From positions 744,001 through 808,000 of the forward strand of contig NZ_JAHWXQ010000001.1 of assembly GCF_019336435.1 (NCBI RefSeq): a DNA stretch of 64,000 nt, given 5' to 3'. This DNA comes from Pontibacter populi. Lineage in GTDB: Bacteria; Bacteroidota; Bacteroidia; Cytophagales; Hymenobacteraceae. This document shows positions 33,909-45,413 of this stretch, one piece after another; within the stretch, counting starts at the first letter, position 1; each line of letters opens with the position of its first letter. The notes under the pieces are model-generated. The model was not told the origin of the DNA, made no database searches, and worked only from the letters and a program-made list of their open reading frames with translations. The position numbers were made by a program, and so were the translations under genes.

Positions 33909-36293
33909 TTATCCTTTTGCTAAACGCTTTCTTTCCTTTTCGTAAGCCTTCCTCAGCTTCTTCAAATCGCGATTATTGTTTGTGTGCTTCATGGCCAGGG
34001 CTTCAGCATCATCTTTTAAACCCAACTGCACATCCTGCGATGCTAGCTGCTTGCCTAACTGCTCCTGCACGCTCTTCGTTTTACGATTTTTATAATCTTT
34101 TTGAAGTAGTATAGTTAATAAACCGATGGCAACTTCTTCTTCGCCCTGGCTGGCGTAGTACTGCACTACTTCGGCAGTAAATGGCAGCTTGGTTGTCTCT
34201 TTCGCATAGTTGTACAACGAGATGTAGTCCAGGCCGAAACGGTTTACTTCGTAGGCTTTGTAATGCTTCTCTGCCTGGTTATAAACCTGTAAAGCCTCAG
34301 TGTAGCGGCTGCTTGCTACGAAGCGGTTTATGTCTTCGAGCATCTGCTGATATCTGACTGCAGGCAGTATCGCCTCACGTCCGTCTTTTGCAGTAAAATC
34401 AGCTAGCTGGCAAACAGTGTTATCACCTGCCACTTTAAGTGCGGCCAGGTAAGACTTATCAGCAGCCAGGAATTGTTTGTTGCGGGCCAATTCTTTTGCC
34501 TGCTGCAGATGGTCGTCGTAAGCATTTTGAGCATTCTGGCATTCCTGGGTTACAATACGGTCGCGGAGCAGGTTATATTTGCCTAGCACCTCTTTATCCT
34601 GAGCCAGACCATAACGGCCCTGCATGGCTATAGCTTTTGAGGCCAGCGCGCGTGCATCGGATAACTGGTTATTCATGGCTTGCTGGTAACCAGTCTGTAG
34701 TTCGGCAAGTAATACCGGTTTAGCAGCTTTCTGTGCTAGTGTGCCAAGCTCGTTTACTTTTTTAAATGTATACCTGTCCTGTAGTTCCAAGGCAGCATCG
34801 AACTGGCTTAGCGCAGCTGTATAGTTTTTGCTGTTCAGGTAGTTTTTGCCTTTATCGATGTGCGTTACATAGTAGGTATATTTTACCTGGTTCTGCAGGT
34901 CAATAGCTTCAGTTGGCTGTGCCATCACATCCCGGTAATCGTTCTGGAAACGCAGGGCTTCTTCGGCTAACTTGTCAGCCTGTGCTATGTTGTTACGGCT
35001 AAATTCGCGCTTTCCTTCTGCTACTATGTTATGATATACACCGGTTGCGGCTCTACCTTCGCCTTCGCGCAAAGCTGGCATGTTGCAACCTAATCCGCCA
35101 ACTTTATCACATACTTCGCGGGCAGTCCCGAAAGCCTGTAATGCGCCATTATAATCTCTGTTGTTAACCAGATTATGGCCGCGGTTAACATGTGAGGTGT
35201 AGATATCATGTGCCAGCACCTGCGCCATCTGGCGGGTTTCCGGGTCAATGCGCATTCCAGTAAGCACATCCAGGGTGCGGGCTGTAGCTTCGTTCAGGTA
35301 ACCGTTCACAAAATCAAGGCGGGCAAGCTGCAGATGCGATGGTGCAAACTTTGGATTTACTTCCAGCGACTTTATAAAATAACCTTGTGCTGCATTTCCG
35401 TTTCCGGTTGTTACCAGGCTCATCCCTTTGTTAAAGAACTGCAGGTCCATGGTGCTCAGGGCGTAATCAACAGCACGGCGGCGCTCCTTCATCAGGCGGT
35501 TCAGGTCGGCCATTTTATCTGTAAGATGTTGTGGGTCGTATTGCCGCAAGTTTAGCTTATCTTTATAGTTCTCATCCTTTATGCGCGTATACATATCCTC
35601 CATCTGGCGCAGGTTGCGCTCGTGCAGGCTTATGCGGTCCACATCTTCGGGCTGTATGCGGTTAATATCTTCCAGCGCACGGCTTATAGTTGCTTCAGCA
35701 GTGTAATAACTTTGCACCTGTTCCTGGTATCTTTTAAAGCGGTTTACACTTTCTGAGGTATAGATCAGCTCTTTCGGCTCGACTACCAAACTATAGTTTT
35801 GATTAGCGGTAGTTGTATCAGGCATGGTTACATCCAGCACCACCACACCATCTTTGTTGAAAGAGATATTGGTCAGGTTAAATGACTGCAGTTCTTTTTT
35901 CTTGCCATCCAGCAGTTTGATCTTCGCATTCAGCTTTTCCGGCAGCAACACATCTTCCACGCCAAAACCTTTATAAGTAACATCGCTTCCAACCCCAATT
36001 TTGCTGAGTTTTACTGTTAACTGCAGTGCATTACCGGTATCGGCGATACGGGCCTGCTGCTCCATCCGAACTGTAAATTCCGGGTTACGCGTCGGGCGGC
36101 CGCCACCTTTCCGAATATCGCCATCTCGAAGCAGGTTAAGTATAGAATTGATGTTTTGTTGGCTGCTGTTACCAGTGGCGCTATACTTTATCAGGTAAGC
36201 TTCCGGGGTGGTTTGATCAAATATAAGTTTGGTCTGGGCCTGTGCTACAAAAGCAGCAAGCAGCATAAAAGCGGAAAGTATAGCTCGTATCAT
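33909..36293 (-). CDS. Large secreted TPR-like repeat protein of unknown function
   Basis: A 794-residue exported protein (signal AILSAFMLLAAFVAQAQ). The N-terminal part (about 20-185) is beta-rich, with FTVRMEQQARIADTGNALQL and VVVLDVTMPDTT. The rest is all-helical with several TPR-like pairs: MSLVTTGNGNAAQGYFIKSL, LNSKNYTAALSQFDAALELQ, LARNKQFLAADKSYLAALKV and ASSRYTEALQVYNQAEKHYK. It ends in a very basic tail. Some Bacteroidota gliding and secretion proteins have similar builds, but no hallmark domain is visible, so I give no function. It is monocistronic, with its own strong terminator. Confidence 0.75.
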   Translation of the reverse strand: MIRAILSAFMLLAAFVAQAQTKLIFDQTTPEAYLIKYSATGNSSQQNINSILNLLRDGDIRKGGGRPTRNPEFTVRMEQQARIADTGNALQLTVKLSKIGVGSDVTYKGFGVEDVLLPEKLNAKIKLLDGKKKELQSFNLTNISFNKDGVVVLDVTMPDTTTANQNYSLVVEPKELIYTSESVNRFKRYQEQVQSYYTAEATISRALEDINRIQPEDVDRISLHERNLRQMEDMYTRIKDENYKDKLNLRQYDPQHLTDKMADLNRLMKERRRAVDYALSTMDLQFFNKGMSLVTTGNGNAAQGYFIKSLEVNPKFAPSHLQLARLDFVNGYLNEATARTLDVLTGMRIDPETRQMAQVLAHDIYTSHVNRGHNLVNNRDYNGALQAFGTAREVCDKVGGLGCNMPALREGEGRAATGVYHNIVAEGKREFSRNNIAQADKLAEEALRFQNDYRDVMAQPTEAIDLQNQVKYTYYVTHIDKGKNYLNSKNYTAALSQFDAALELQDRYTFKKVNELGTLAQKAAKPVLLAELQTGYQQAMNNQLSDARALASKAIAMQGRYGLAQDKEVLGKYNLLRDRIVTQECQNAQNAYDDHLQQAKELARNKQFLAADKSYLAALKVAGDNTVCQLADFTAKDGREAILPAVRYQQMLEDINRFVASSRYTEALQVYNQAEKHYKAYEVNRFGLDYISLYNYAKETTKLPFTAEVVQYYASQGEEEVAIGLLTILLQKDYKNRKTKSVQEQLGKQLASQDVQLGLKDDAEALAMKHTNNNRDLKKLRKAYEKERKRLAKG

Positions 36294-36499
36294 AGTAAAA
36301 ATATAATTTGCCTAAGCAGGCACAGACAAAATCTGTTCCACAATCTTATTCAGGCTCTAAAGTATATAAAAAACTACATATTTACAGCGCTTTACAGAAC
36401 TATAGCTTTTGCTGGGACAAGGATAAAGCAGGTATTAATGAAGCTATTAGTAACAGAATTTAGTAATTTGCCACCTTTGATTATCGCAACTCAGAATAC

Positions 36500-37567
36500 A
36501 TGTATACCTACCGACACTTATTTGATTTTACCCAGGAAATATTTTTAGCCATCGGGTGCCCGCCAAAAGATGCGAAACTGGCCGCCGAAGTTTTACTGGA
36601 AGCCGACCTGCGTGGCGTTGACTCACACGGTGTAGCCCGACTGAGCGGATATGTGCGCCTCTGGGAAGCAGGAAGAATAAACCCGACTCCAAACATGCGC
36701 ATTGTACACGAAACACCCAGCACGGCCACTGTAGATGGTGATGGTGGTTTAGGATTGGTAATTGCACCAAAAGCGATGGACATTGCCATTGAAAAAGCCG
36801 ATAAGGTAGGAACAGGCTGGGTATCGGTGCGAAATTCGAATCACTTTGGCATTGCCGGTTATCATGCTATGGAGGCCTTGAGCTCTGATATGATCGGTAT
36901 GGCGATGACCAACGCAAGTCCGCTGGTTGCCCCGACTCACTCTATAGACCGTATGCTCGGAACTAACCCGATTGCAGTGGCGGTGCCAGCCAAAAAGCAG
37001 CCGCCGTTTGTAGCCGACTTTGCCACCGCATCTGCAGCTAATGGTAAGCTCGAGATTTTACAACGCAAAGAAAAGAAAGCTCCTGTGGGCTGGATACAAA
37101 CTGCCGAAGGCGATGACACCGATAATGCTAACGAGCTAAAAGATGGCGGCGCCCTGCTACCGCTTGGATCAGACCTGGTACACGGCAGTCACAAAGGGTA
37201 TGCGCTGGCAGCTATAGTTGATATTTTCTCGGCTGTATTGTCGGGTGCCAACTATGGTCCGTGGGTGCCACCATTTGTAGCCTTCCTGAATCCGCCAGCC
37301 GATCCGGTTGGAAAAGGTATTGGCCACTTTTTGGGAGCTATGCGCATCGACGCTTTCAGGCCTGCTGATGAGTTTAAAGAAAATATGGACCGTTGGATAG
37401 AAACCTTCCGGGCTGCCAAAACCAAGAAAGGCGAGAAAGCAGTATTGATCCCCGGCGACCCGGAACGCGAAATGACCGAGATACGCCTGAAAGAAGGAAT
37501 TCCTTTGCTGCAACCTGTAGCCGAAGATCTGGAGAAGCTGGGCAAGAAGTTCGGTATTAAGTTTTAA
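36500..37567 (+). CDS. Ldh-family (malate/L-lactate/ureidoglycolate-type) oxidoreductase
   Basis: NAD(P)-dependent 2-hydroxyacid dehydrogenase of the MDH2/LDH2 family, 355 residues. Motifs include LEADLRGVDSHGVARLSGYV with the catalytic His, VDGDGGLGLVIAPKAMDIAI, NSNHFGIAGYHAMEAL, and LGTNPIAVAVPAKKQPPFVA for cofactor binding. This family is distinct from classical LDH and includes malate, sulfolactate and ureidoglycolate dehydrogenases, so the substrate is not assignable. It starts with ATG at 36500; upstream AT-rich DNA separates it from the divergent TPR gene. A terminator follows at 37587. Confidence 0.9.
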   Translation: MYTYRHLFDFTQEIFLAIGCPPKDAKLAAEVLLEADLRGVDSHGVARLSGYVRLWEAGRINPTPNMRIVHETPSTATVDGDGGLGLVIAPKAMDIAIEKADKVGTGWVSVRNSNHFGIAGYHAMEALSSDMIGMAMTNASPLVAPTHSIDRMLGTNPIAVAVPAKKQPPFVADFATASAANGKLEILQRKEKKAPVGWIQTAEGDDTDNANELKDGGALLPLGSDLVHGSHKGYALAAIVDIFSAVLSGANYGPWVPPFVAFLNPPADPVGKGIGHFLGAMRIDAFRPADEFKENMDRWIETFRAAKTKKGEKAVLIPGDPEREMTEIRLKEGIPLLQPVAEDLEKLGKKFGIKF

Positions 37568-37586
37568 ACTATAGAACCAACTATAA

Positions 37587-37621
37587 AAAAGGGCCGGCAA
37601 CTATAAATTGCCGGCCCTTTT
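37587..37621. terminator. Terminator after the Ldh gene
   Basis: A 14-bp stem AAAAGGGCCGGCAA/TTGCCGGCCCTTTT with a 7-nt loop. Confidence 0.88.
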
Positions 37622-37639
37622 ATTTTCGGGAACGATTAA

Positions 37640-37675
37640 ACACACCCCCACCCCTCTCAAGAGGAGAATTAAAAT
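37640..37675. repeat. REP-like repeat, family A
   Basis: ACACACCCCCACCCCTCTCA then AGAGGAGAATTAAAAT. Its AATTAAAATT tail is shared with the copy at 11927. Confidence 0.7.
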
Positions 37676-37700
37676 TACTTAACCTATTGGCCTAATGCTC

Positions 37701-37782
37701 TTTCGGACATCTTGTCCGAAAGCACTCTGCAGGAGGATTTCCTAATCCTCGTGTTACGAATGACGCGGACTAGGAAGTCCGC
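37701..37782. repeat. Dispersed hairpins, families D and C
   Basis: TTTCGGACA/TGTCCGAAA (37701-37721), GAGGATT/AATCCTC (37733-37750) and GCGGACT/AGTCCGC (37765-37782), three short stems in a row. The first matches 1680-1699. Confidence 0.7.
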
Positions 37783-37812
37783 AGCCGGAACAGCCAAACT
37801 ATAGTTTACAAT

Positions 37813-37862
37813 GGCCAGAGGCCCGGCTATAGTTTGTCACGAGCGAGGACGTTCGCGCCATA
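37813..37862. repeat. Dispersed repeat, family B
   Basis: 50-base unit beginning GGCCAGAGGCCC and ending GCGCCATA, 90% identical to 23707-23756 and also carrying a CTATAGTT. Confidence 0.8.
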
Positions 37863-37870
37863 GTTATCAT

Positions 37871-39733
37871 TTACTCAATCTTTTTACCAGCCATTGCCTG
37901 CTTAATAGATATCTGCATCACACGCTCCGCAAACGGGCTTGTCTGTTCTTCCAGCGTATCTACAGCTTTCAATATAGCATCTTTATCTCCACTTGGCAAT
38001 ACGTTTTTCAGGTTCTGCACATTGGTTCTGGTTAGCTCTATCTCTTCAGCTGTCAGGTGCTGGCCGTTCTTATCAACAAAGCGCTCCACCTGGTAGATCA
38101 TCTGCTCGGCGGTTGTGCGGGCCTCTATCACCATGCGGGTATTTACGTCTTCGCGTGCGTGGGTAATCGAGTCCATCAACATCTGCTCTACCTGCTCATC
38201 GGTCAGGCCATACTGTGGCTTTACCTCTACTTCCTGGCGCACACCGGAACGTAGCTCAATGGCTTCAACTTTCAGGATACCATCGGCATTCAATATAAAG
38301 TTGACATCTACTTTCGGGAAACCGGCTGGCATAGCTGGTATGCCTTTCAGATCGAACTCAGCCAACTTACGGTTCTCTTTCACAAGGTCGCGCTCTCCCT
38401 GGTACACCGAAATTTTCATGTTCACCTGTCCGTCTACTGACGTGGTGTACTGACGACCGGCCTTGGTTGGAATTTTAGAGTTACGTGGAATGATAGAATC
38501 CATCAGGCCACCCATCGTCTCGATACCCAACGTAAGCGGCGTTACATCCAGCAGCAGAATATCTTTACGATTACCGGCCAGTATGTCGGCTTGTATGGCT
38601 GCTCCAAGAGAAACAACCTCATCAGGGTTAAGCGTGTTGTTGGCTTGTTTCCCAAAGAAGTTAGATACAGCTTCGTACACTATCGGTACTCGCGTTGAAC
38701 CACCAACCATGATCACGGCATCTATCTGCTCGGGCTGTAGTTTGGCATCGCTCATTGCCATACGGCAGCTTTCTATAGTTCGGGCTACAGTTGGGGCAAT
38801 CAGTGTTTCAAAAGTATGGCGCTCTAAATGGCAATCTATAGTTCCGTTTATAGTTCCGGTGAAAACCGGCTGAGAGCTTAGCGTTCTCTTAGCTTCCTCG
38901 GCTTTTAAGCGTAGTTCCTGCTGCAGGTTTTTATCCTGATTTATAGTATCGGCAATCAACTCGTTGTTTTGTATCCAATGATTGATGATCGCACGGTCAA
39001 AGTCATCGCCACCCAGATAAGTATCGCCGTTCGTAGAGAGCACTTCAAAAATACCCTGGTGGATGCTCAGGATAGAAATATCAAATGTACCACCACCCAG
39101 ATCATACACGGCTACTGTTTTCTCTTCGTTTTGGTCTATACCAATGCCATAGGCTAGTGCTGCTGCAGTAGGCTCATTTACGATGCGCAATACTTCGAGG
39201 CCTGCCAGTTTGCCGGCATCGCGGGTTGCCTGGCGTTGCGAGTCGTTAAAGTAAGCCGGTACCGTAATTACAGCACGGTTAACTGGTGTTTTAAGCGAGT
39301 GCTCAGCGCGCTCACGCAGTTCCTTCAGTATCTCTGCCGATAGCTCAATAGGCGAATAGAATTTATCTCCTACTCTTATCTTCACTAAGCCTTCGCTGTC
39401 GTCATCAATTATCTTGTAGCCAAAGTAGTCTTTGTGTTCGCCAACGTCTTTATACGACTTGCCCAGCAGGCGCTTAACAGAGTAAATAGTATTTGCCGGA
39501 TCGGTAGTCAGGTAATCTTTTGCTTCGGTACCAACTATAGTTTCGCCGGTCTGGGTAAAATGCACCACCGACGGCACAATGGTTCCGCGGCCCTGATCAT
39601 TAATAGCGATGGGAGTTTTATCTTCAGGATGGATGTAGGCCACCAGGCTGTTGGTTGTGCCCAGATCTATACCTACTATAACTTCTTCCTGCTGAATGGA
39701 GCCGGTAGAAAGGTTTATTGCAACTTTTGCCAT
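37871..39733 (-). CDS. hscA: Hsp70-family chaperone HscA-like
   Basis: A 620-residue Hsp70. The ATPase domain has VIVGIDLGTTNSLVAYIHPE, TVPAYFNDSQRQATRDAGKL and VYDLGGGTFDISILSI. The substrate-binding part has LLLDVTPLTLGIETMGGLMD, IPRNSKIPTKAGRQYTTSVD and YGLTDEQVEQMLMDSITHAR. Several details are closer to E. coli HscA than DnaK: GAAIQADILAGN, SVDGQVNMKISVYQGERD and PSVVHFTQTG. HscA refolds the IscU Fe-S scaffold. No isc, hscB or fdx gene is nearby, so the role is inferred. I start at the ATG at 39733 (MAKVAINLSTG) rather than 27 bases upstream, because the shorter form fits the family. Confidence 0.85.
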   Translation of the reverse strand: MAKVAINLSTGSIQQEEVIVGIDLGTTNSLVAYIHPEDKTPIAINDQGRGTIVPSVVHFTQTGETIVGTEAKDYLTTDPANTIYSVKRLLGKSYKDVGEHKDYFGYKIIDDDSEGLVKIRVGDKFYSPIELSAEILKELRERAEHSLKTPVNRAVITVPAYFNDSQRQATRDAGKLAGLEVLRIVNEPTAAALAYGIGIDQNEEKTVAVYDLGGGTFDISILSIHQGIFEVLSTNGDTYLGGDDFDRAIINHWIQNNELIADTINQDKNLQQELRLKAEEAKRTLSSQPVFTGTINGTIDCHLERHTFETLIAPTVARTIESCRMAMSDAKLQPEQIDAVIMVGGSTRVPIVYEAVSNFFGKQANNTLNPDEVVSLGAAIQADILAGNRKDILLLDVTPLTLGIETMGGLMDSIIPRNSKIPTKAGRQYTTSVDGQVNMKISVYQGERDLVKENRKLAEFDLKGIPAMPAGFPKVDVNFILNADGILKVEAIELRSGVRQEVEVKPQYGLTDEQVEQMLMDSITHAREDVNTRMVIEARTTAEQMIYQVERFVDKNGQHLTAEEIELTRTNVQNLKNVLPSGDKDAILKAVDTLEEQTSPFAERVMQISIKQAMAGKKIE

Positions 39734-39897
39734 AGTATCTATACTTAGGTGAGGCCGCAAGCTTATAGTTGCAGCTCAATGGCGCAAAGTTACGAATTAT
39801 TTAGGCAGGGATTAAGGGATAAGCAGTTAATAAGGAGCCTTAATCGGTCACAAAACTATAACCCGCAAGTGTTAACTATAAACGCTTAACTATAGCA

Positions 39898-40197
39898 TTA
39901 ATCTTCCTTCTTTGGCACTATAATAAACACGTCCTCATTCGGGCGCTTCATCAGGTATTTTTCGCGGGCGTACTTTTCCAGGAGATCAGCATTTCCCATC
40001 AGGGCTTTGCGGTCTTTCTCCACCTCTTCCATTTTCTCCATGTAATCTTCCTTCACAGCTTCCAGATCGCTGAGTTGTTTGCTCATTTGGTACTGCGTAA
40101 CAAAGTCGTTAGAGTCGAAAAAGAGCATCCATGCCACAAACAGGGCTGTTGTGATAAAATAAAAGCTACGGAAAAATTTGGGGATGCGCTTGATCAT
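39898..40197 (-). CDS. DivIC/FtsB-family septum formation protein
   Basis: A 99-residue single-pass membrane protein. The N-terminus has one transmembrane helix (FYFITTALFVAWMLFFDSND), followed by a coiled coil (LSDLEAVKEDYMEKMEEVEK) and a C-terminal segment, LEKYAREKYLMKRPNEDVFI, that matches the FtsB/DivIC end. This family bridges FtsL and FtsQ in the divisome. The placement downstream of eno matches many bacteria in which ftsB follows eno. It starts with ATG, about 90 bases after the enolase stop, with the eno terminator between. Confidence 0.85.
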   Translation of the reverse strand: MIKRIPKFFRSFYFITTALFVAWMLFFDSNDFVTQYQMSKQLSDLEAVKEDYMEKMEEVEKDRKALMGNADLLEKYAREKYLMKRPNEDVFIIVPKKED

Positions 40198-40231
40198 AGG
40201 AACACGTGGGCTAAAAGTACTTACACAAAAA

Positions 40232-40263
40232 TAAGGCTGTGGATCATATAACCCACAGCCTTA
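40232..40263 (-). terminator. Terminator of eno
   Basis: An 11-bp stem TAAGGCTGTGG/CCACAGCCTTA with a 10-nt loop, between the enolase stop and the DivIC-like gene; minus-strand T-rich flank. Confidence 0.75.
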
Positions 40264-40290
40264 GAGATAAATATTTTTAAATATTGGATT

Positions 40291-42703
<2,413 letters not shown>

Positions 42704-42725
42704 CTTGAGATTTTTACAAAAATAA

Positions 42726-42757
42726 AAAAGGGACACGACTTCCGTCATGTCCCTTTA
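42726..42757 (-). terminator. Terminator of the ribosomal operon (after rplQ)
   Basis: A 13-bp stem, AAAGGGACACGAC with GTCATGTCCCTTT. The single mismatched pair is a wobble in minus-strand RNA. It closes the long minus-strand cluster. Confidence 0.85.
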
Positions 42758-42777
42758 AAATATTTCAAAGAATCAGC

Positions 42778-43284
42778 TTATTCAGCATCTTTTGACTCTT
42801 CTGCAGTTGCATCTGTTTCAGCTGCTTTAGGAGCTTCAGCAGCACCATCAGCTTTCTTCTTAGCACCACCAGCACGACGACGTGTTTTCTTGGCACCTGC
42901 TGCACCAGTTGATGCCAGCATATCCTCGTTGTAGTCTACAAGCTCGATAACACACATTTCTGCGTTGTCACCTAGACGAAGACCTGTTTTAAGGATACGA
43001 GTGTAACCACCTGGTCTGTTAGCGATCTTTGCTGATACTTCATCAAAAAGCTCCTTAACAGCTTCCTTCTCCTGAAGGTAAGCAAATACAGTTCTTCTTG
43101 AGTGTGTAGTATCGTTCTTAGATTTTGTAAGAAGAGGCTCAACATACTTACGCAATGCTTTAGCCTTAGCTACTGTAGTAGAAAGACGCTTGTGCAGGAT
43201 AAGGGAAGCAGCCATGTTTGACAGCATCGCCTTACGGTGAGCAGCAGTTCTTCCTAAGTGATTAATTTTTTTACCGTGTCTCAT
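42778..43284 (-). CDS. rplQ: 50S ribosomal protein L17
   Basis: L17 of the large subunit, 168 residues. The conserved part is [40 protein letters not shown] and a following EPLLTKSK. A 45-residue tail, rich in Ala, Lys, Glu and Thr ([20 protein letters not shown]), is longer than in E. coli L17 but is common in Bacteroidota. It is the last gene of the alpha cluster, 68 bases after rpoA, and is followed by a terminator. Confidence 0.96.
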   Translation of the reverse strand: MRHGKKINHLGRTAAHRKAMLSNMAASLILHKRLSTTVAKAKALRKYVEPLLTKSKNDTTHSRRTVFAYLQEKEAVKELFDEVSAKIANRPGGYTRILKTGLRLGDNAEMCVIELVDYNEDMLASTGAAGAKKTRRRAGGAKKKADGAAEAPKAAETDATAEESKDAE

Positions 43285-43352
43285 TATTTTGAATTGTGCA
43301 CGGGCATACCGTCGATCAACCTATACGGGATCGGGAATTATGCCGTAAGTTA

Positions 43353-44345
43353 TTATTCTTCTTCTAATTTATATTTAGAAAGATCCATCCCGAAGGTCAG
43401 GCCTTTCTCCTGAACCAGATTCTCTAGTTCAGTAAGCGACTTCTTACCAAAGTTACGGAATTTCATCATATCAGAGATATCCAGTTGTACCAGATCTCCA
43501 AGTGTTCTGATATCCGCAGCTTTTAAGCAGTTGTAAGCTCTAACTGATAGATCCATATCCTGAAGTGGCGTCTTCAGAACTTTGCGCATATGCAGCAGTT
43601 CTTCGTCAACAACTTCTTCTTCTTCTGGCTTAGCAGTTTCGAAGGTCATGGTATTATCAGAGAACAGCATAAAGTGCTGAATAAGTATATTCGCAGCTCC
43701 TTTAAGAGCATCTTCCGGATGTATAGATCCGTCAGTCTGAATATCTAACAGAAGCTTTTCGTAGTCAGTCTTTTGCTCAACACGTGTATTTTCAACACTA
43801 AACTTCACGTTCTTAATTGGCGTGAAGATTGAGTCTATAGAGATAAGACCAAAAACCTGGTCAGCAGCCGGCTTGTTCTCATCAGCAGGTACGTAACCAC
43901 GTCCCTTCTGAATGGTAAGCTCAACTTCTAATGAAAGATTCTTATCCAGGTTGCAAATCACCAGTTCAGGGTTAAGTACTTCAAAGCTTGAAGTAAATTT
44001 GCTGATATCGCCGGCAAAGAATGTATCTGTGCCATTAATTGTTACTGTGATCTTATCATCGATAACTTCGCTGATCTTCTTAAAGCGAACCATTTTAAGG
44101 TTCAGGATGATGTCAGAAACATCCTGCACCACACCTTCAACTGATGAAAACTCGTGCAGTACACCAGGAATGCGAACGCTAGTAATTGCATAACCTTCCA
44201 GAGAGGAAAGTAAAATTCTGCGCAGCGCATTACCGATGGTTACACCGTAACCTTTTTCAAGCGGCTTGAATTCAAATAAACCATGAAAGTCGTCGGCTTT
44301 CTCCATTACAACTTTCTCTGGCATTTGAAATGCTAATATTGACAT
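43353..44345 (-). CDS. rpoA: RNA polymerase alpha subunit
   Basis: Alpha subunit of RNA polymerase, 330 residues. The N-terminal assembly domain contains [20 protein letters not shown] and [20 protein letters not shown]; the C-terminal domain contains [20 protein letters not shown] and [20 protein letters not shown], which binds UP-DNA and activators. I start at the ATG at 44345 ([13 protein letters not shown]), where phylum members start; an upstream ATG at 44402 would overlap rpsD. Confidence 0.98.
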   Translation of the reverse strand: MSILAFQMPEKVVMEKADDFHGLFEFKPLEKGYGVTIGNALRRILLSSLEGYAITSVRIPGVLHEFSSVEGVVQDVSDIILNLKMVRFKKISEVIDDKITVTINGTDTFFAGDISKFTSSFEVLNPELVICNLDKNLSLEVELTIQKGRGYVPADENKPAADQVFGLISIDSIFTPIKNVKFSVENTRVEQKTDYEKLLLDIQTDGSIHPEDALKGAANILIQHFMLFSDNTMTFETAKPEEEEVVDEELLHMRKVLKTPLQDMDLSVRAYNCLKAADIRTLGDLVQLDISDMMKFRNFGKKSLTELENLVQEKGLTFGMDLSKYKLEEE

Positions 44346-44382
44346 ACTTGCAGTGTTAAAGGTTAAAAATTGATTATGTTGC

Positions 44383-44988
44383 TTACTTAGAGTAAAGCTC
44401 AACGATTAGCTGCTCCTGAATTTTCTCAGGTATCTGGTCGCGCTGTGGCACAGCTATAAACTTGCCAGCCATTTCACTACCATCCCACTCTAACCATCCA
44501 AAAGCTCTGGCGTTACGAACAGTCAGACTGTTTGTAATAGCTTCCAAAGATTTAGACTTCTCTCTAACCGCTACAACGTCACCAACTTTTAAGCTATATG
44601 AAGGTATGTTAACGATATTACCATTAACCGTGATATGCTTGTGAAGCACTAACTGACGTGCTGCTCTTCTTGTTGGAGCAACGCCAAGACGGTAAACAGT
44701 GTTATCTAATCTTGATTCAAGTAGGCTCAGTAACTCTTCACCTGTAACACCACTCTTACGAGCTGCTTTCTCGAACAGATTAGCAAATTGCTTCTCAAGA
44801 AGACCGTAGATAAACTTAGCTTTCTGTTTTTCAGTCAGCTGAATAGAATATTCTGATTGCTTCTTACGACGGCCACGGCCGTGCATCCCTGGAGGGTATG
44901 CTTTCTTTTTTAATGCTTTGCTTGGGCCGAAAATCTCTTCGTTAAACTTTCTTGAGATTTTGCTTTTTGGACCAGTATATCTTGCCAT
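44383..44988 (-). CDS. rpsD: 30S ribosomal protein S4
   Basis: S4, primary 16S rRNA-binding protein of 201 residues. Signatures are [20 protein letters not shown] at the start and the S4 RNA-binding domain [40 protein letters not shown]. No zinc cysteines occur near the N-terminus. It follows rpsK by 22 bases and precedes rpoA by 37 bases. Confidence 0.98.
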   Translation of the reverse strand: MARYTGPKSKISRKFNEEIFGPSKALKKKAYPPGMHGRGRRKKQSEYSIQLTEKQKAKFIYGLLEKQFANLFEKAARKSGVTGEELLSLLESRLDNTVYRLGVAPTRRAARQLVLHKHITVNGNIVNIPSYSLKVGDVVAVREKSKSLEAITNSLTVRNARAFGWLEWDGSEMAGKFIAVPQRDQIPEKIQEQLIVELYSK

Positions 44989-45010
44989 TTTATTTAATCT
45001 ACTTTAAAAA

Positions 45011-45403
45011 TTAAACTCTTCTGCGTTTAGGAGGACGACATCCGTTGTGTGGTAGAGGAGTAACATCCTTTATAGTTGTTACTTCGATACCTGAATTTTG
45101 CACAGTACGGATAGCGGACTCTCTACCTGCGCCAGGACCTTTAACAAAAACTTCAGCTTTACGCATACCAAGGTCATAAGCAACCTTTGCGCAATCTGAA
45201 GCTGCCATCTGTGCAGCGTAAGGAGTGTTCTTTTTAGAACCTTTAAAACCCATTTTACCAGCAGAAGCCCAAGATATTACTTGACCTGCATTGTTGGTTA
45301 CTGAGATAATAATATTATTGAAAGAAGCTTTAATGTGTACTTGGCCAGTTGCTTCTACAACTACGACACGCTTTTTAGCTTTATCTTTTCTTTTCTGAGC
45401 CAT
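45011..45403 (-). CDS. rpsK: 30S ribosomal protein S11
   Basis: S11 of the platform of the small subunit, 130 residues. Signatures are [40 protein letters not shown] and the conserved end [18 protein letters not shown]. The ATG at 45403 is preferred to the ATG two codons upstream, as family proteins start with MAQ. It lies 10 bases after rpsM. Confidence 0.98.
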   Translation of the reverse strand: MAQKRKDKAKKRVVVVEATGQVHIKASFNNIIISVTNNAGQVISWASAGKMGFKGSKKNTPYAAQMAASDCAKVAYDLGMRKAEVFVKGPGAGRESAIRTVQNSGIEVTTIKDVTPLPHNGCRPPKRRRV

Positions 45404-45413
45404 GATCAATTAA

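Larger units (their letters stand above)
37568..37870. other. Repeat-filled intergenic region between the Ldh gene and hscA
   Basis: The 303 bases hold a terminator, one family A repeat, family D and C hairpins and one family B copy, closely packed. No coding frame is supported. Confidence 0.6.

Noticed and set aside
39785..39792. TAACTTTG on the minus strand upstream of hscA as a promoter.
   Set aside because: No TTG lies at the right -33 distance; single -7 boxes are too frequent by chance. The same holds for 28527-28534, 40226-40233 and 42717-42724.
42704..42748. Longer N-terminus of carA.
   Set aside because: It begins inside the rplQ terminator hairpin.
44346..44402. Longer N-terminus of rpoA.
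   Set aside because: It overlaps rpsD and lacks the conserved [11 protein letters not shown] start.
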